Source of the DNA: Flavobacteriales bacterium | Lineage (GTDB): Bacteria; Bacteroidota; Bacteroidia; Flavobacteriales; BACL11 | DNA length: 6,170 bases | Direction of reading: 5' to 3' | Assembly (NCBI GenBank): GCA_018675825.1 | Contig: JABGXK010000103.1 | Span: forward strand, 1 to 6,170 | Shown here: piece by piece, positions 1 to 6,072 of the stretch | Numbering within the stretch: position 1 is the first letter of the stretch | How the letters are laid out: each line of letters opens with the position of its first letter | The notes under the pieces: generated by a model | Database searches by the model: none | Told to the model about the DNA's origin: nothing | The model's input: the letters and a program-made list of their open reading frames with translations, nothing else | Position numbers and translations under genes: made by a program

Positions 1-75
1 CATAGCGCATTGCGCAGTAGCCTGTTTAATATAGAAAAAGAGGCAGAGTGTAATGATGGTAAATTTTTTTACCAT
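1..75 (-). CDS. Small exported protein, N-terminal signal peptide only (partial, runs off the window)
   Basis: An ATG at 75-73 opens a frame that stays open to the window edge (25 codons). The peptide has a classic Sec signal: two lysines at residues 3-4, a hydrophobic core at about 5-16 (FTIITLCLFFYI), and an ATA motif at 19-21 suited to signal peptidase I cleavage before Gln22-Cys23-Ala24-Met25. The start overlaps the last 7 bases of sco1 in another frame, as in translationally coupled genes. From memory, Bacteroidota oxidase clusters often carry a small exported protein downstream of SCO1 whose mature end begins QCAMC; only QCAM is visible here, so that identity is inference. It is not a lipoprotein by the usual lipobox, because TAQC lacks the small residue before Cys. 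It is probably exported, possibly a redox or metal-linked helper. The reading frame is convincing; the function is unknown. Confidence 0.6.
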   Translation of the reverse strand, partial: MVKKFTIITLCLFFYIKQATAQCAM

Positions 76-818
76 TTCCTTTTGGTCTTTGGTGGTCTAT
101 GGTATTCCGCCATTAATACTTTAACATCCTTTATTAAATCTTTTATCTGAGCCTCGTTTGTTCCGTCATATACCCCTACTACATTTCCACTCTTGTCAGT
201 TCCAGATCTTACTCTACCTTCTTTATCAATCAACACAAAGTATTCTGAATGAAGAAAACCCCCAGGAGCTAATGAGTCAGGGCTGACATTAACAAAATAT
301 GATTTAGCAATATTATAAATATCTTCTTTTTCACCAGTTACGAAATCCCAATTCTCTAAATCTATAAAAACATTCTTTTGCCTCATCTCTTCAATATATT
401 GTAGAAATCTATCTGGAGTATCATTTTTAGGATCAACTGTATAAGATAAGAATTTAACTTTTTGGCTTTTTACTTCTTTACTTAATGTCTTTTGTACATA
501 AGCCATATTTTTTGTCATTATTGGACATATAGATGGGCAATTTGTAAAGAAGAAATCTGCAATATAAATATTACCATTCATGCTATTATTATTAACCATA
601 TCTCCATATTGATTAACAAATGAAAAATCTGCAATAGTATGATCCTTATTAGTGAGAGGATCCTTTTCCCCAACTATATCTAGTTTTATAAAATTATTAG
701 AACCTGTTGTTATAATCTTATAAATACCTAAAGGTAAGGCTAAAATAATAAGTAATATAAAAACACTTGTCACGCTAGTAATAGGAATACCAAGAAAAGC
801 TTTTGTTTTTTCTTCCAC
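69..818 (-). CDS. sco1: SCO1/SenC family copper chaperone for cytochrome c oxidase CuA
   Basis: This 249-residue membrane-anchored thioredoxin-fold protein is expected to deliver copper to, or reduce, the CuA site of oxidase subunit II on the periplasmic face. One membrane anchor spans about residues 12-33. The SCO copper motif CxxxC is present in FFFTNCPSICPIM (Cys94, Cys98), and the third ligand is His190 in FLHSEYFVLID, as the family requires. TVDPKNDTPD at 127-136 is also a family hallmark. The length is normal for SCO proteins. The start is a GTG at 818-816: the frame has a stop a few codons upstream with no ATG between, and the next internal Met (74) lies well after the anchor. It begins 2 bases after the subunit IV stop and overlaps the next gene by 7 bases, so it is cotranscribed with the oxidase it serves. 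All three metal ligands are intact, so it should be functional. Confidence 0.95.
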   Translation of the reverse strand: MEEKTKAFLGIPITSVTSVFILLIILALPLGIYKIITTGSNNFIKLDIVGEKDPLTNKDHTIADFSFVNQYGDMVNNNSMNGNIYIADFFFTNCPSICPIMTKNMAYVQKTLSKEVKSQKVKFLSYTVDPKNDTPDRFLQYIEEMRQKNVFIDLENWDFVTGEKEDIYNIAKSYFVNVSPDSLAPGGFLHSEYFVLIDKEGRVRSGTDKSGNVVGVYDGTNEAQIKDLIKDVKVLMAEYHRPPKTKRKW

Positions 819-820
819 CT

Positions 821-1150
821 TTACAACATTAAAGCATTAAAAGCGTGAGTACCCTCTATTAAGACGATAAAGAGTAAATAAGGAACTAAAACAAATGCTG
901 GAATTAGAATAGTCCATTTTAACGAATTTTCTTCAAAACCTAAATGCATAAAAACAAGTACAATATATCCTGCCTTAATTAAAGTAAGAATAATAAATAC
1001 ATGATTTAACAATTTAGTACCTAAGAACTGAGTGTTTACTAAAAAATCTGGCTTTATTATACCCAATGCTACTTCAAAAGTAGTTAGTCCTAATAAAATC
1101 CAAAAGACCTTCCAGATCCACCAATTGCCACTATTTTTTTCGTTGGACAT
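821..1150 (-). CDS. Cytochrome c oxidase subunit IV-type small membrane protein
   Basis: This 109-residue integral membrane protein has three hydrophobic segments at about residues 12-31, 48-68 and 79-98, the usual build of prokaryotic oxidase subunit IV (caa3/CyoD-like). The second helix ends in FMHLGFEENSLKWT; a (F/L)MHL turn after helix II is common in this family. The N-terminus (MSNEKNSGNWW) is short and polar with no signal peptide. Such subunits bind no cofactor and are thought to stabilise or help assemble the subunit I/III core. The ATG at 1150-1148 follows the long subunit III stop by 15 bases, and the gene ends 2 bases before the sco1 GTG. Family identity rests on size, topology, the MHL motif and context, because subunit IV proteins diverge strongly in sequence. 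Confidence 0.87.
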   Translation of the reverse strand: MSNEKNSGNWWIWKVFWILLGLTTFEVALGIIKPDFLVNTQFLGTKLLNHVFIILTLIKAGYIVLVFMHLGFEENSLKWTILIPAFVLVPYLLFIVLIEGTHAFNALML

Positions 1151-1165
1151 AATTAATAAGTTAAA

Positions 1166-2095
1166 TTAAACTAAGTAAAAGAATGTAAATACAAAAACCC
1201 ACACTAAATCTACAAAGTGCCAATACAAACCAATCTTTTCTACCATCTCATAATGACCCCTTTTCTCATATGTTCCCTTAATAGTATTTATTAAAAGAAT
1301 AATAAGTAAAACCACACCACTAAAAACATGAAACCCATGAAATCCCGTTATAAAGAAGAAGTAGTCGGCAAATAAAACATGTCCATACTCATTTTTTTTA
1401 AGATCTGCTCCAAGTAAAACCTTAGAGGCATGTTGATCTAAATATAAGACAGACTCAGAGTGGTTTTTAAATGTTTTATTAGATAATCTAAGTCCTAATT
1501 CTTTTTCAAAACTGAATTTTTCTTTAAAATCTTCAATAGCAAACTCATGGTGTGCGCCATCATGAGATTTCGCGCCCATAATATCATATATAGAATAAAT
1601 TGATCCATCTTTTACTACATGAACAATCTCAGAAGAACCACTCTCATTTGCGTATTTCATTTCAATAGCACCTGAATCACCATGAATAAAGTGACCCCAT
1701 TCCCATGCTTGTGAAGATAGAAACATTATGCCTCCAATGATGGTGAAGGACAGCCAAAGTATAACTTTATTTTTTTGCATTTTATGACCATAATTAACAG
1801 CTAAAACCATTGTAACAGAACTCATAATAAGAATAAATGTCATTAAAGCAACAAATAAAAGAGGATGATCACCATGAAGAAATGGAAAATGTGTAAAAAC
1901 ATCTTCAGGTACTGGCCAGATATCTTTAAACTTGAATCTACTAAAACCATAACCAGCTAAAAAAGCAGAAAAAGTTAAAGTATCTGTTATAAGAAAAAAC
2001 CACATCATTAACTTACCATAGCTTGCTTTATACGGAACATCACCTCCTTTCCAAGCTGGAGAATTTATGTCATTCTGAATTAATGAATCTGCCAT
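1166..2095 (-). CDS. ctaE: Cytochrome c oxidase subunit III, long form with periplasmic insertion
   Basis: This 309-residue subunit III holds the haem-copper oxidase signatures in order: helix 1 with FFLITDTLTFSAFLAGYGF (about 33-51), QAWEWGHFI (129-137), TGFHGFHVFSGV (250-261) and YWHFVDLVWVFVF (291-303). Five membrane helices are expected, at about 29-50, 76-101, 112-134, 241-269 and 290-308, matching helices III-VII of seven-helix mitochondrial subunit III. Subunit III binds no redox centre; it supports proton uptake and protects subunit I from turnover inactivation. Two things stand out. Asp38 occupies the place of the buried Glu (bovine E90), and about 100 residues (roughly 138-238, His/Asp/Glu-rich, with SHDGAHHEF) are inserted between the QAWEW helix and the TGFHG helix, where mitochondrial proteins have a short loop. 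Topology places this insert in the periplasm. A 64-base spacer precedes the ATG at 2095, so an internal promoter may boost this gene and those after it. Confidence 0.95.
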   Translation of the reverse strand: MADSLIQNDINSPAWKGGDVPYKASYGKLMMWFFLITDTLTFSAFLAGYGFSRFKFKDIWPVPEDVFTHFPFLHGDHPLLFVALMTFILIMSSVTMVLAVNYGHKMQKNKVILWLSFTIIGGIMFLSSQAWEWGHFIHGDSGAIEMKYANESGSSEIVHVVKDGSIYSIYDIMGAKSHDGAHHEFAIEDFKEKFSFEKELGLRLSNKTFKNHSESVLYLDQHASKVLLGADLKKNEYGHVLFADYFFFITGFHGFHVFSGVVLLIILLINTIKGTYEKRGHYEMVEKIGLYWHFVDLVWVFVFTFFYLV

Positions 2096-2159
2096 AATTT
2101 TTAATTTCTTTTTACAAAAATAATTCTTTTGTCATGTATTAATAAATAATTTAAATGCT
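2096..2159 (-). promoter_or_regulatory. Spacer between the two subunit III genes, with a possible internal promoter
   Basis: This 64-base AT-rich gap is much longer than most others in the oxidase block. On the coding strand, TATTTTTG at 2122-2115 matches the Bacteroidota -7 consensus TAnnTTTG and lies 19 bases from the ATG at 2095. I see no convincing TTTG at the -33 position. The box overlaps a short inverted repeat, ACAAAA (2132-2127) and TTTTGT (2119-2114) with a 7-base loop. Given the base composition, both could be chance. An internal promoter for the long subunit III, subunit IV and sco1 is plausible but unproven. Confidence 0.4.
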
Positions 2160-2768
2160 TTATAAAAATTTTAAAAATAAAAACAACAAAACCCATAAAA
2201 TAGTTAAAAAGTGCCAATACATTGATATTAATTTAAGACTTAAATAACTATCAATTGTATAGAGTCTCAATTTAGCATTTACTGTAGCAAATATTAAAGC
2301 AATAATCCCTCCAAATAAATGTGCTAAATGAGCTAATGTTAAAACATATAAAAAAGAACCAGCTGCATTACTTCCTTCTCCTGTTAAGAAAACACCTTGA
2401 GATATTAATTGCTCCCAACCCTTAAATTGAATAAATGAAAAAATTAATCCTAAAATTAATACACTACAAACTAAACCAAATACTGAATTATTATTTTTAA
2501 GTCTACGTTTGACAAAAAATAACAAAAAACTACTTAGAACAATTACAATGGTGCTTACTAAAAACCAGTCTGGAAGAATAAAATCCATCCAATTACGGTT
2601 TACATCAGCTTTTCGAACAATGTAAGCAGATGTAAGCCCTGCAAAAAACATTGATATAGATACCATACCTAGAAAAAGCATTGACTTAAGCGCAATATTT
2701 ACTGATCTCTTATCCTCTGTGTTTAAAAATTTATCCAAATCTTCTCTTTTTACAGTTTTCACATTCAT
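2160..2768 (-). CDS. ctaE: Cytochrome c oxidase subunit III-type protein, short form
   Basis: This 202-residue membrane protein of the subunit III family has five hydrophobic segments, at about 27-51, 66-87, 94-114, 137-163 and 180-201. The family landmarks are recognisable: FFAGLTSAYIV in the first helix (41-51), QFKGWEQL (114-121) at the QxxxW/E position, AHLAHLFGG (146-154) at the position of TGFHGxHV, and YWHFLTILWVLLF (184-196) in the last helix. It has no periplasmic insertion and is the size of bacterial five-helix subunit III proteins. The position of the buried acidic residue (Glu in mitochondria, Asp38 in its partner) appears to be Ile38. It starts with ATG 2 bases after the subunit I stop. 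Tandem subunit III genes are, to my knowledge, usual in Bacteroidota, where both probably join one complex. Calling it an oxidase subunit is firm; its division of labour with the long form is unknown. Confidence 0.9.
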   Translation of the reverse strand: MNVKTVKREDLDKFLNTEDKRSVNIALKSMLFLGMVSISMFFAGLTSAYIVRKADVNRNWMDFILPDWFLVSTIVIVLSSFLLFFVKRRLKNNNSVFGLVCSVLILGLIFSFIQFKGWEQLISQGVFLTGEGSNAAGSFLYVLTLAHLAHLFGGIIALIFATVNAKLRLYTIDSYLSLKLISMYWHFLTILWVLLFLFLKFL

Positions 2769-2770
2769 TG

Positions 2771-4525
2771 TTAATGTTCTTTTTCACCATCTCTTAATGG
2801 AACGTTCTGCGGAACAAAATCATCTTCCATTCCTGGCTTAGAATAGTCATAAGCCCATCTTTTAACAACAGGTAGATCTCCAGGCCAATTACCATGTATT
2901 CTTTCAATTGGCGTAGTCCATTCTAAGGTGTTAGATTTCCAAGGGTTTTTTGAAGCCTTTGTTCCTTTAAAGATACTATAGACAAAATTAAAAATAAAGA
3001 CTGCTTGAAATATAGCCCCAGCTAAAGCAAAAAACGTAATTATCTCGTTTATATCACTTAATCCATCAAACATAGGGAAATTGGTATTAGTGTAATATCT
3101 TCTAGGTAGACCAGCGAGCCCTAAAAAATGCATAGGGAAAAAAACACCATATGCACATATAAAGGTTCCCCAAAAATGTAGATAACCTAAGTTTTTATTC
3201 ATCATCTTACCATACATTTTAGGAAACCAGTGATATACCCCGGCAAACATTCCATAAATAGCAGAAAGTCCCATTACAATATGGAAATGTCCAACAACAA
3301 AATAAGTATCATGTACATTGATATCTAAGGCGCTATCTCCTAAGATTAAACCTGTCAATCCTCCTGTAATAAATGCAGATACAGTTCCTATGGCAAACAA
3401 CATTGCTGGAGTAAAACGAATATTGGCTCGCCAAAGAGTGGCTAAATAATTAAAAACTTTAACAGCTGATGGAATTGCAATAAGTAATGTTGTGAATGTA
3501 AATACTGATCCTAGAAAAGGATTCATTCCAGTCATAAACATATGATGTCCCCAAACAATGAAAGACAAAAAAGCAATTAATAATAATGCTCCAACCATTG
3601 CTTTATAACCAAAGATTGGTTTTCTAGAATTCACAGCAATAACCTCAGATACTATTCCAAGAGCTGGAAGGAGAATAATATAAACCTCGGGGTGTCCTAG
3701 AAACCAGAAAAGATGCTCAAATAATATTGGGCTTCCGCCAGCATGATGAAGAGCTTCTCCATTTATTATAATATCAGAAAGATAAAAACTAGTTCCAAAA
3801 GATCTATCAAAAAGAAGTAAAAGACCACAAGATAGCAACACAGGAAATGATAAGACTCCTAAAATAGCTGTTATTAATAATGCCCAAACAGTTAAGGGTA
3901 GCCTTTGCATAGACATTCCTTTTGTTCTTAGATTAAGAATTGTAACTATGTAATTCAACCCCCCTAAAAGAGAACCAACAACAAATAAAGTTATACTTAA
4001 TAACCATAACGTCATACCTGTTCCAGATCCTGGAATCGCCTGTGGTAATGCACTAAGCGGTGGATATATTGTCCATCCCCCAGCAGCGGGTCCTGATTCA
4101 ACAAATAGTGATGAAAGTAAAACTACAGTAGCTATAAAGAAGAACCAATAAGAGAGCATATTAATAAAACCCGAAGCCATATCTCTTGCTCCAATTTGTA
4201 GAGGAATAAGAAAATTAGCAAAAGTTCCAGAAAGTCCTGCTGTTAGAACCCAAAAAACTAAAATGGTTCCATGCATTGTTACTAGAGCTAGATATTTATC
4301 TGGATTTAAGCCCCCCGCTTCATTTAACCATCCTCCAGGAAGTAAATTATACAAGACTGAAGCCTCCCCGGGATTAGCTAATTGAACTCTAAAAATAGCG
4401 GACATTAGCATACCGACAATAGCCATAAACATACCAGTAATTAGGAATTGTTTAGCAATCATTTTATGATCAGTACAAAAAATATATTTTGTTATAAAAG
4501 TTTCTTTATGATGATGGTCCGACAT
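2771..4525 (-). CDS. ctaD: Cytochrome c oxidase subunit I, A-type haem-copper oxidase catalytic subunit
   Basis: This is the catalytic subunit (584 residues, about 12 helices) that reduces O2 to water at haem a3/CuB and pumps protons. All metal ligands are visible: low-spin haem His85 (TMHGTIL) and His415; CuB His278, His327 and His328 (GHPEVY, WGHHMF); haem a3 His413 (VVGHFHIVMG). Tyr282 can form the His-Tyr crosslink with His278. Glu280 in GHPEVY marks the A1 type. D-channel residues Asp115 and Asn122 keep the usual seven-residue spacing, and Lys356 (SAVKVFNY) is the K-channel lysine. His405-Asp406 (VHDTYF) are the usual Mg site pair. The N-terminus has a His cluster (SDHHHKE), and the tail carries LEWTTPIERIHGNWPGDLP, common in this lineage. 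It starts with ATG 7 bases after the subunit II stop and ends 2 bases before the next gene, so it sits inside a tight operon. It appears fully intact. Confidence 0.98.
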   Translation of the reverse strand: MSDHHHKETFITKYIFCTDHKMIAKQFLITGMFMAIVGMLMSAIFRVQLANPGEASVLYNLLPGGWLNEAGGLNPDKYLALVTMHGTILVFWVLTAGLSGTFANFLIPLQIGARDMASGFINMLSYWFFFIATVVLLSSLFVESGPAAGGWTIYPPLSALPQAIPGSGTGMTLWLLSITLFVVGSLLGGLNYIVTILNLRTKGMSMQRLPLTVWALLITAILGVLSFPVLLSCGLLLLFDRSFGTSFYLSDIIINGEALHHAGGSPILFEHLFWFLGHPEVYIILLPALGIVSEVIAVNSRKPIFGYKAMVGALLLIAFLSFIVWGHHMFMTGMNPFLGSVFTFTTLLIAIPSAVKVFNYLATLWRANIRFTPAMLFAIGTVSAFITGGLTGLILGDSALDINVHDTYFVVGHFHIVMGLSAIYGMFAGVYHWFPKMYGKMMNKNLGYLHFWGTFICAYGVFFPMHFLGLAGLPRRYYTNTNFPMFDGLSDINEIITFFALAGAIFQAVFIFNFVYSIFKGTKASKNPWKSNTLEWTTPIERIHGNWPGDLPVVKRWAYDYSKPGMEDDFVPQNVPLRDGEKEH

Positions 4526-4532
4526 TATATTT

Positions 4533-5507
4533 TTATTTTAATGTTAGTGTATTTTGTAAGGTTTTCTGTGAGCTTATCCATTTGTTATAGTCCTCTTCAC
4601 TCTCAATTATAAATTTCATTTGCATGTTAAAATGAGCAGAGCCACAAATCTTATTACAAAGTAATACATACTCAAAATCATCACCTTCTGACTCTTTCAT
4701 CTGGGCTGTTGTTTTTGTCGGTGTAAAAGCAAACTGAGTTGAAAGACCTGGAACACAGTTCATTTGAACTCTAAAATGTGGTAAAAAAGCAGAATGTATA
4801 ACATCTCTAGATCTAAACATTAGTAAAACCGGTTTATTAACTGGCAAATGCACTTCCTTAACAACCATATCGTCTGAGGAATTCTTATCTAGCATATCTA
4901 CTCCTAAAACGTTTTTACCCTTAACCAACCTATAATTTGATTTACCTAGAACCTTATCTAAACCAGAATATCTAGCGGTCCAATCAAATTGTTTAGAATA
5001 GATCTCAATGACAGTGGCATCTGAAAAATTAGTATTCATTGCTCTGTCCCATGTTTTTAATCCATAAACAATTAATACCGTTAAAATAATAGTTGGAACT
5101 ACAGTCCAAATAATTTCAAGTTTATTGTTATGAGAGAAAAAATATGCAGTATTTCCTTTCTTGCCTCTGTATTTGTAAGCAAAGAAGAATAACATTGGAG
5201 TAAGAATAAAAAATACAACTAAAATTAATGTCATAGAGACTTTCATTAGAGAGTCTATTTCAGCACCATGAATGGAGCTTGCCGGAGGCAGTAATAAATG
5301 ATCCCATGTTACCATTTGCCAAACAACAAAACCCATAAACAAAGGAATTGTTAATAAAAAAAGTATTCCATTTTTCTTATTATCATCATCTGTTACAGCA
5401 TTTGTATCTTTATCTGTTATCTCCGAAAGTAATTCATTAACTCTTACTAATTGAACCAATGCAGCAATGGTTAGTATAACAACTAGGGCAATTAATATAT
5501 TTGTCAT
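4533..5507 (-). CDS. ctaC: Cytochrome c oxidase subunit II with CuA domain and extra N-terminal helices
   Basis: Subunit II (324 residues) accepts electrons from a c-type cytochrome at the binuclear CuA centre and passes them to haem a. The C-terminal cupredoxin domain (about 165-300) has the full CuA set: His238 (DVIHSAF), then Cys284, Cys288, His292 and Met295 in CNKICGSAHFNM. Four hydrophobic segments precede it (about 3-22, 47-68, 88-111, 132-150). The last two are the standard hairpin, and the first two are an added N-terminal pair separated by an acidic/Lys-rich linker (TDKDTNAVTDDDNKKNG); I recall this in Bacteroidota. Two usual residues differ: Lys286 replaces Glu between the cysteines, and Phe174 (KQFDWTARY) stands where mitochondrial proteins have the electron-entry Trp. 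There is no fused cytochrome c domain, so the donor must be separate. The ATG lies just downstream of the best promoter in the window, making this the first gene of the oxidase operon. Confidence 0.97.
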   Translation of the reverse strand: MTNILIALVVILTIAALVQLVRVNELLSEITDKDTNAVTDDDNKKNGILFLLTIPLFMGFVVWQMVTWDHLLLPPASSIHGAEIDSLMKVSMTLILVVFFILTPMLFFFAYKYRGKKGNTAYFFSHNNKLEIIWTVVPTIILTVLIVYGLKTWDRAMNTNFSDATVIEIYSKQFDWTARYSGLDKVLGKSNYRLVKGKNVLGVDMLDKNSSDDMVVKEVHLPVNKPVLLMFRSRDVIHSAFLPHFRVQMNCVPGLSTQFAFTPTKTTAQMKESEGDDFEYVLLCNKICGSAHFNMQMKFIIESEEDYNKWISSQKTLQNTLTLK

Positions 5508-5624
5508 TTTTTAATTTTTACGAGGGCAAAAGTAAGTATTTATAATAGGTATTTAACTATAATATTGCTAGTTTTTTAATAATTATATTGATTATTTATT
5601 ATAATTTGAAATTACTAGATATTA
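5508..5624 (-). promoter_or_regulatory. Intergenic spacer between queD and the oxidase operon
   Basis: This 117-base, very AT-rich gap lies between the queD stop and the subunit II start and is the only spacer over 100 bases. It holds the -7 box listed separately and, just upstream of it, an imperfect inverted repeat TATTATAG (5564-5557) / CTATTATA (5548-5541), with 7 of 8 positions pairing and an 8-base loop. This overlaps the expected -33 region and could be an operator, or chance. No GC-rich hairpin with a T-run follows queD, so I see no intrinsic terminator and read-through from queD is possible. No small ORF or RNA gene is evident. Confidence 0.55.
5527..5534 (-). promoter_or_regulatory. 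Bacteroidota-type -7 promoter box (TAnnTTTG) for the oxidase operon
   Basis: On the coding strand TACTTTTG (5534-5527) fits the Bacteroidota primary sigma factor consensus TAnnTTTG exactly. It is followed by CCCTCG, where the transcript would be expected to start near 5521, giving a leader of about 14 bases (TAAAAATTAA-rich) before the ATG at 5507. Such short A-rich leaders without a Shine-Dalgarno sequence are typical of the phylum. The -33 element is weak: about 20 bases upstream the sequence reads ATAGTTAAAT rather than TTTG. Position, an exact 6 of 6 fixed bases and the following operon make this the best promoter candidate in the window. Confidence 0.65.
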
Positions 5625-6065
5625 TTAATTATCATCAAGACACCATTCAGCAAATGAATTAGCAGTTTCAGACAAGACAACTTTATATAATTCAATATTT
5701 TCTGGTAATTGATCTTTAATCATACTTACGAAATCACTAACTAAATTTTCTGAAGTTGGTTGATAAGGAAGAAAAAAAACTTTTTCAAATGCTGAAAGAT
5801 CAATATCAGCATGCGGACTATTTGCATTTAATACTAAAGAATGGTCGTACTTATCTATAATAGAGGGTTTAACAAGTTTCATTAACAGACTGAAATCTAA
5901 TACCATCCCATCTTTCTTGTGTCCAGATTCCTCAAGTATATTACCTCTTAATGTGACCCATAGCTTATAGGAATGGCCATGAATATTTTTACATAACCCA
6001 TCGTAACCATGAAGCGCATGTGCCATTTCCATTTTAAATTGTTTTGTTATTCTAATTTTTTTCAT
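5625..6065 (-). CDS. queD: 6-carboxytetrahydropterin synthase / 6-pyruvoyltetrahydropterin synthase family (QueD-like)
   Basis: This cytosolic zinc enzyme (146 residues, normal length) probably converts 7,8-dihydroneopterin triphosphate to 6-carboxy-5,6,7,8-tetrahydropterin, an early step to 7-deazaguanine and queuosine in tRNA. Zinc ligands are His16 (EMAHALHG) and His29/His31 in CKNIHGHSY. The catalytic Cys25 has the CxxxHGH spacing of the family, the Asp74-His75 pair lies in YDHSLVLN, and Glu133 (LSETANSFAEW) is the pterin-binding glutamate. Nothing is missing or truncated. The ATG at 6065 follows a possible upstream gene end by 7 bases. The gene has no metabolic link to the oxidase genes, which probably have their own promoter; the adjacency looks incidental. 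No other queuosine gene is in view, so a related pterin activity (PTPS) cannot be excluded from this sequence alone. Confidence 0.9.
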   Translation of the reverse strand: MKKIRITKQFKMEMAHALHGYDGLCKNIHGHSYKLWVTLRGNILEESGHKKDGMVLDFSLLMKLVKPSIIDKYDHSLVLNANSPHADIDLSAFEKVFFLPYQPTSENLVSDFVSMIKDQLPENIELYKVVLSETANSFAEWCLDDN

Positions 6066-6072
6066 GTATTTT

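Noticed and set aside
7..18. Lipobox in the exported protein at the left edge
   Set aside because: The residues before Cys23 are Thr-Ala-Gln. Gln at the position just before Cys does not fit the lipobox, and the ATA motif fits ordinary signal peptidase I cleavage.
816..850. An upstream ATG start for sco1
   Set aside because: In frame upstream of the GTG the codons run AAG, GTA, GTT, AAT, TTT, TGC and then TAA, with no ATG. The GTG start also keeps the expected N-terminal anchor.
1166..2768. The two subunit III genes as halves of one broken gene
   Set aside because: Each has its own start, its own complete set of helices III-VII landmarks (the QxxxW/E region, the His-rich FHG-like helix start and the final YWHF helix) and its own stop. 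They are paralogous, not complementary fragments.
5578..5606. AT-only inverted repeats after queD (AATTAT/ATAATT and AATAAT/ATTATT) as a transcription terminator
   Set aside because: The arms are six A/T pairs only and the queD transcript would have an A-run, not a U-run, after the stem. This is expected by chance in such AT-rich DNA.
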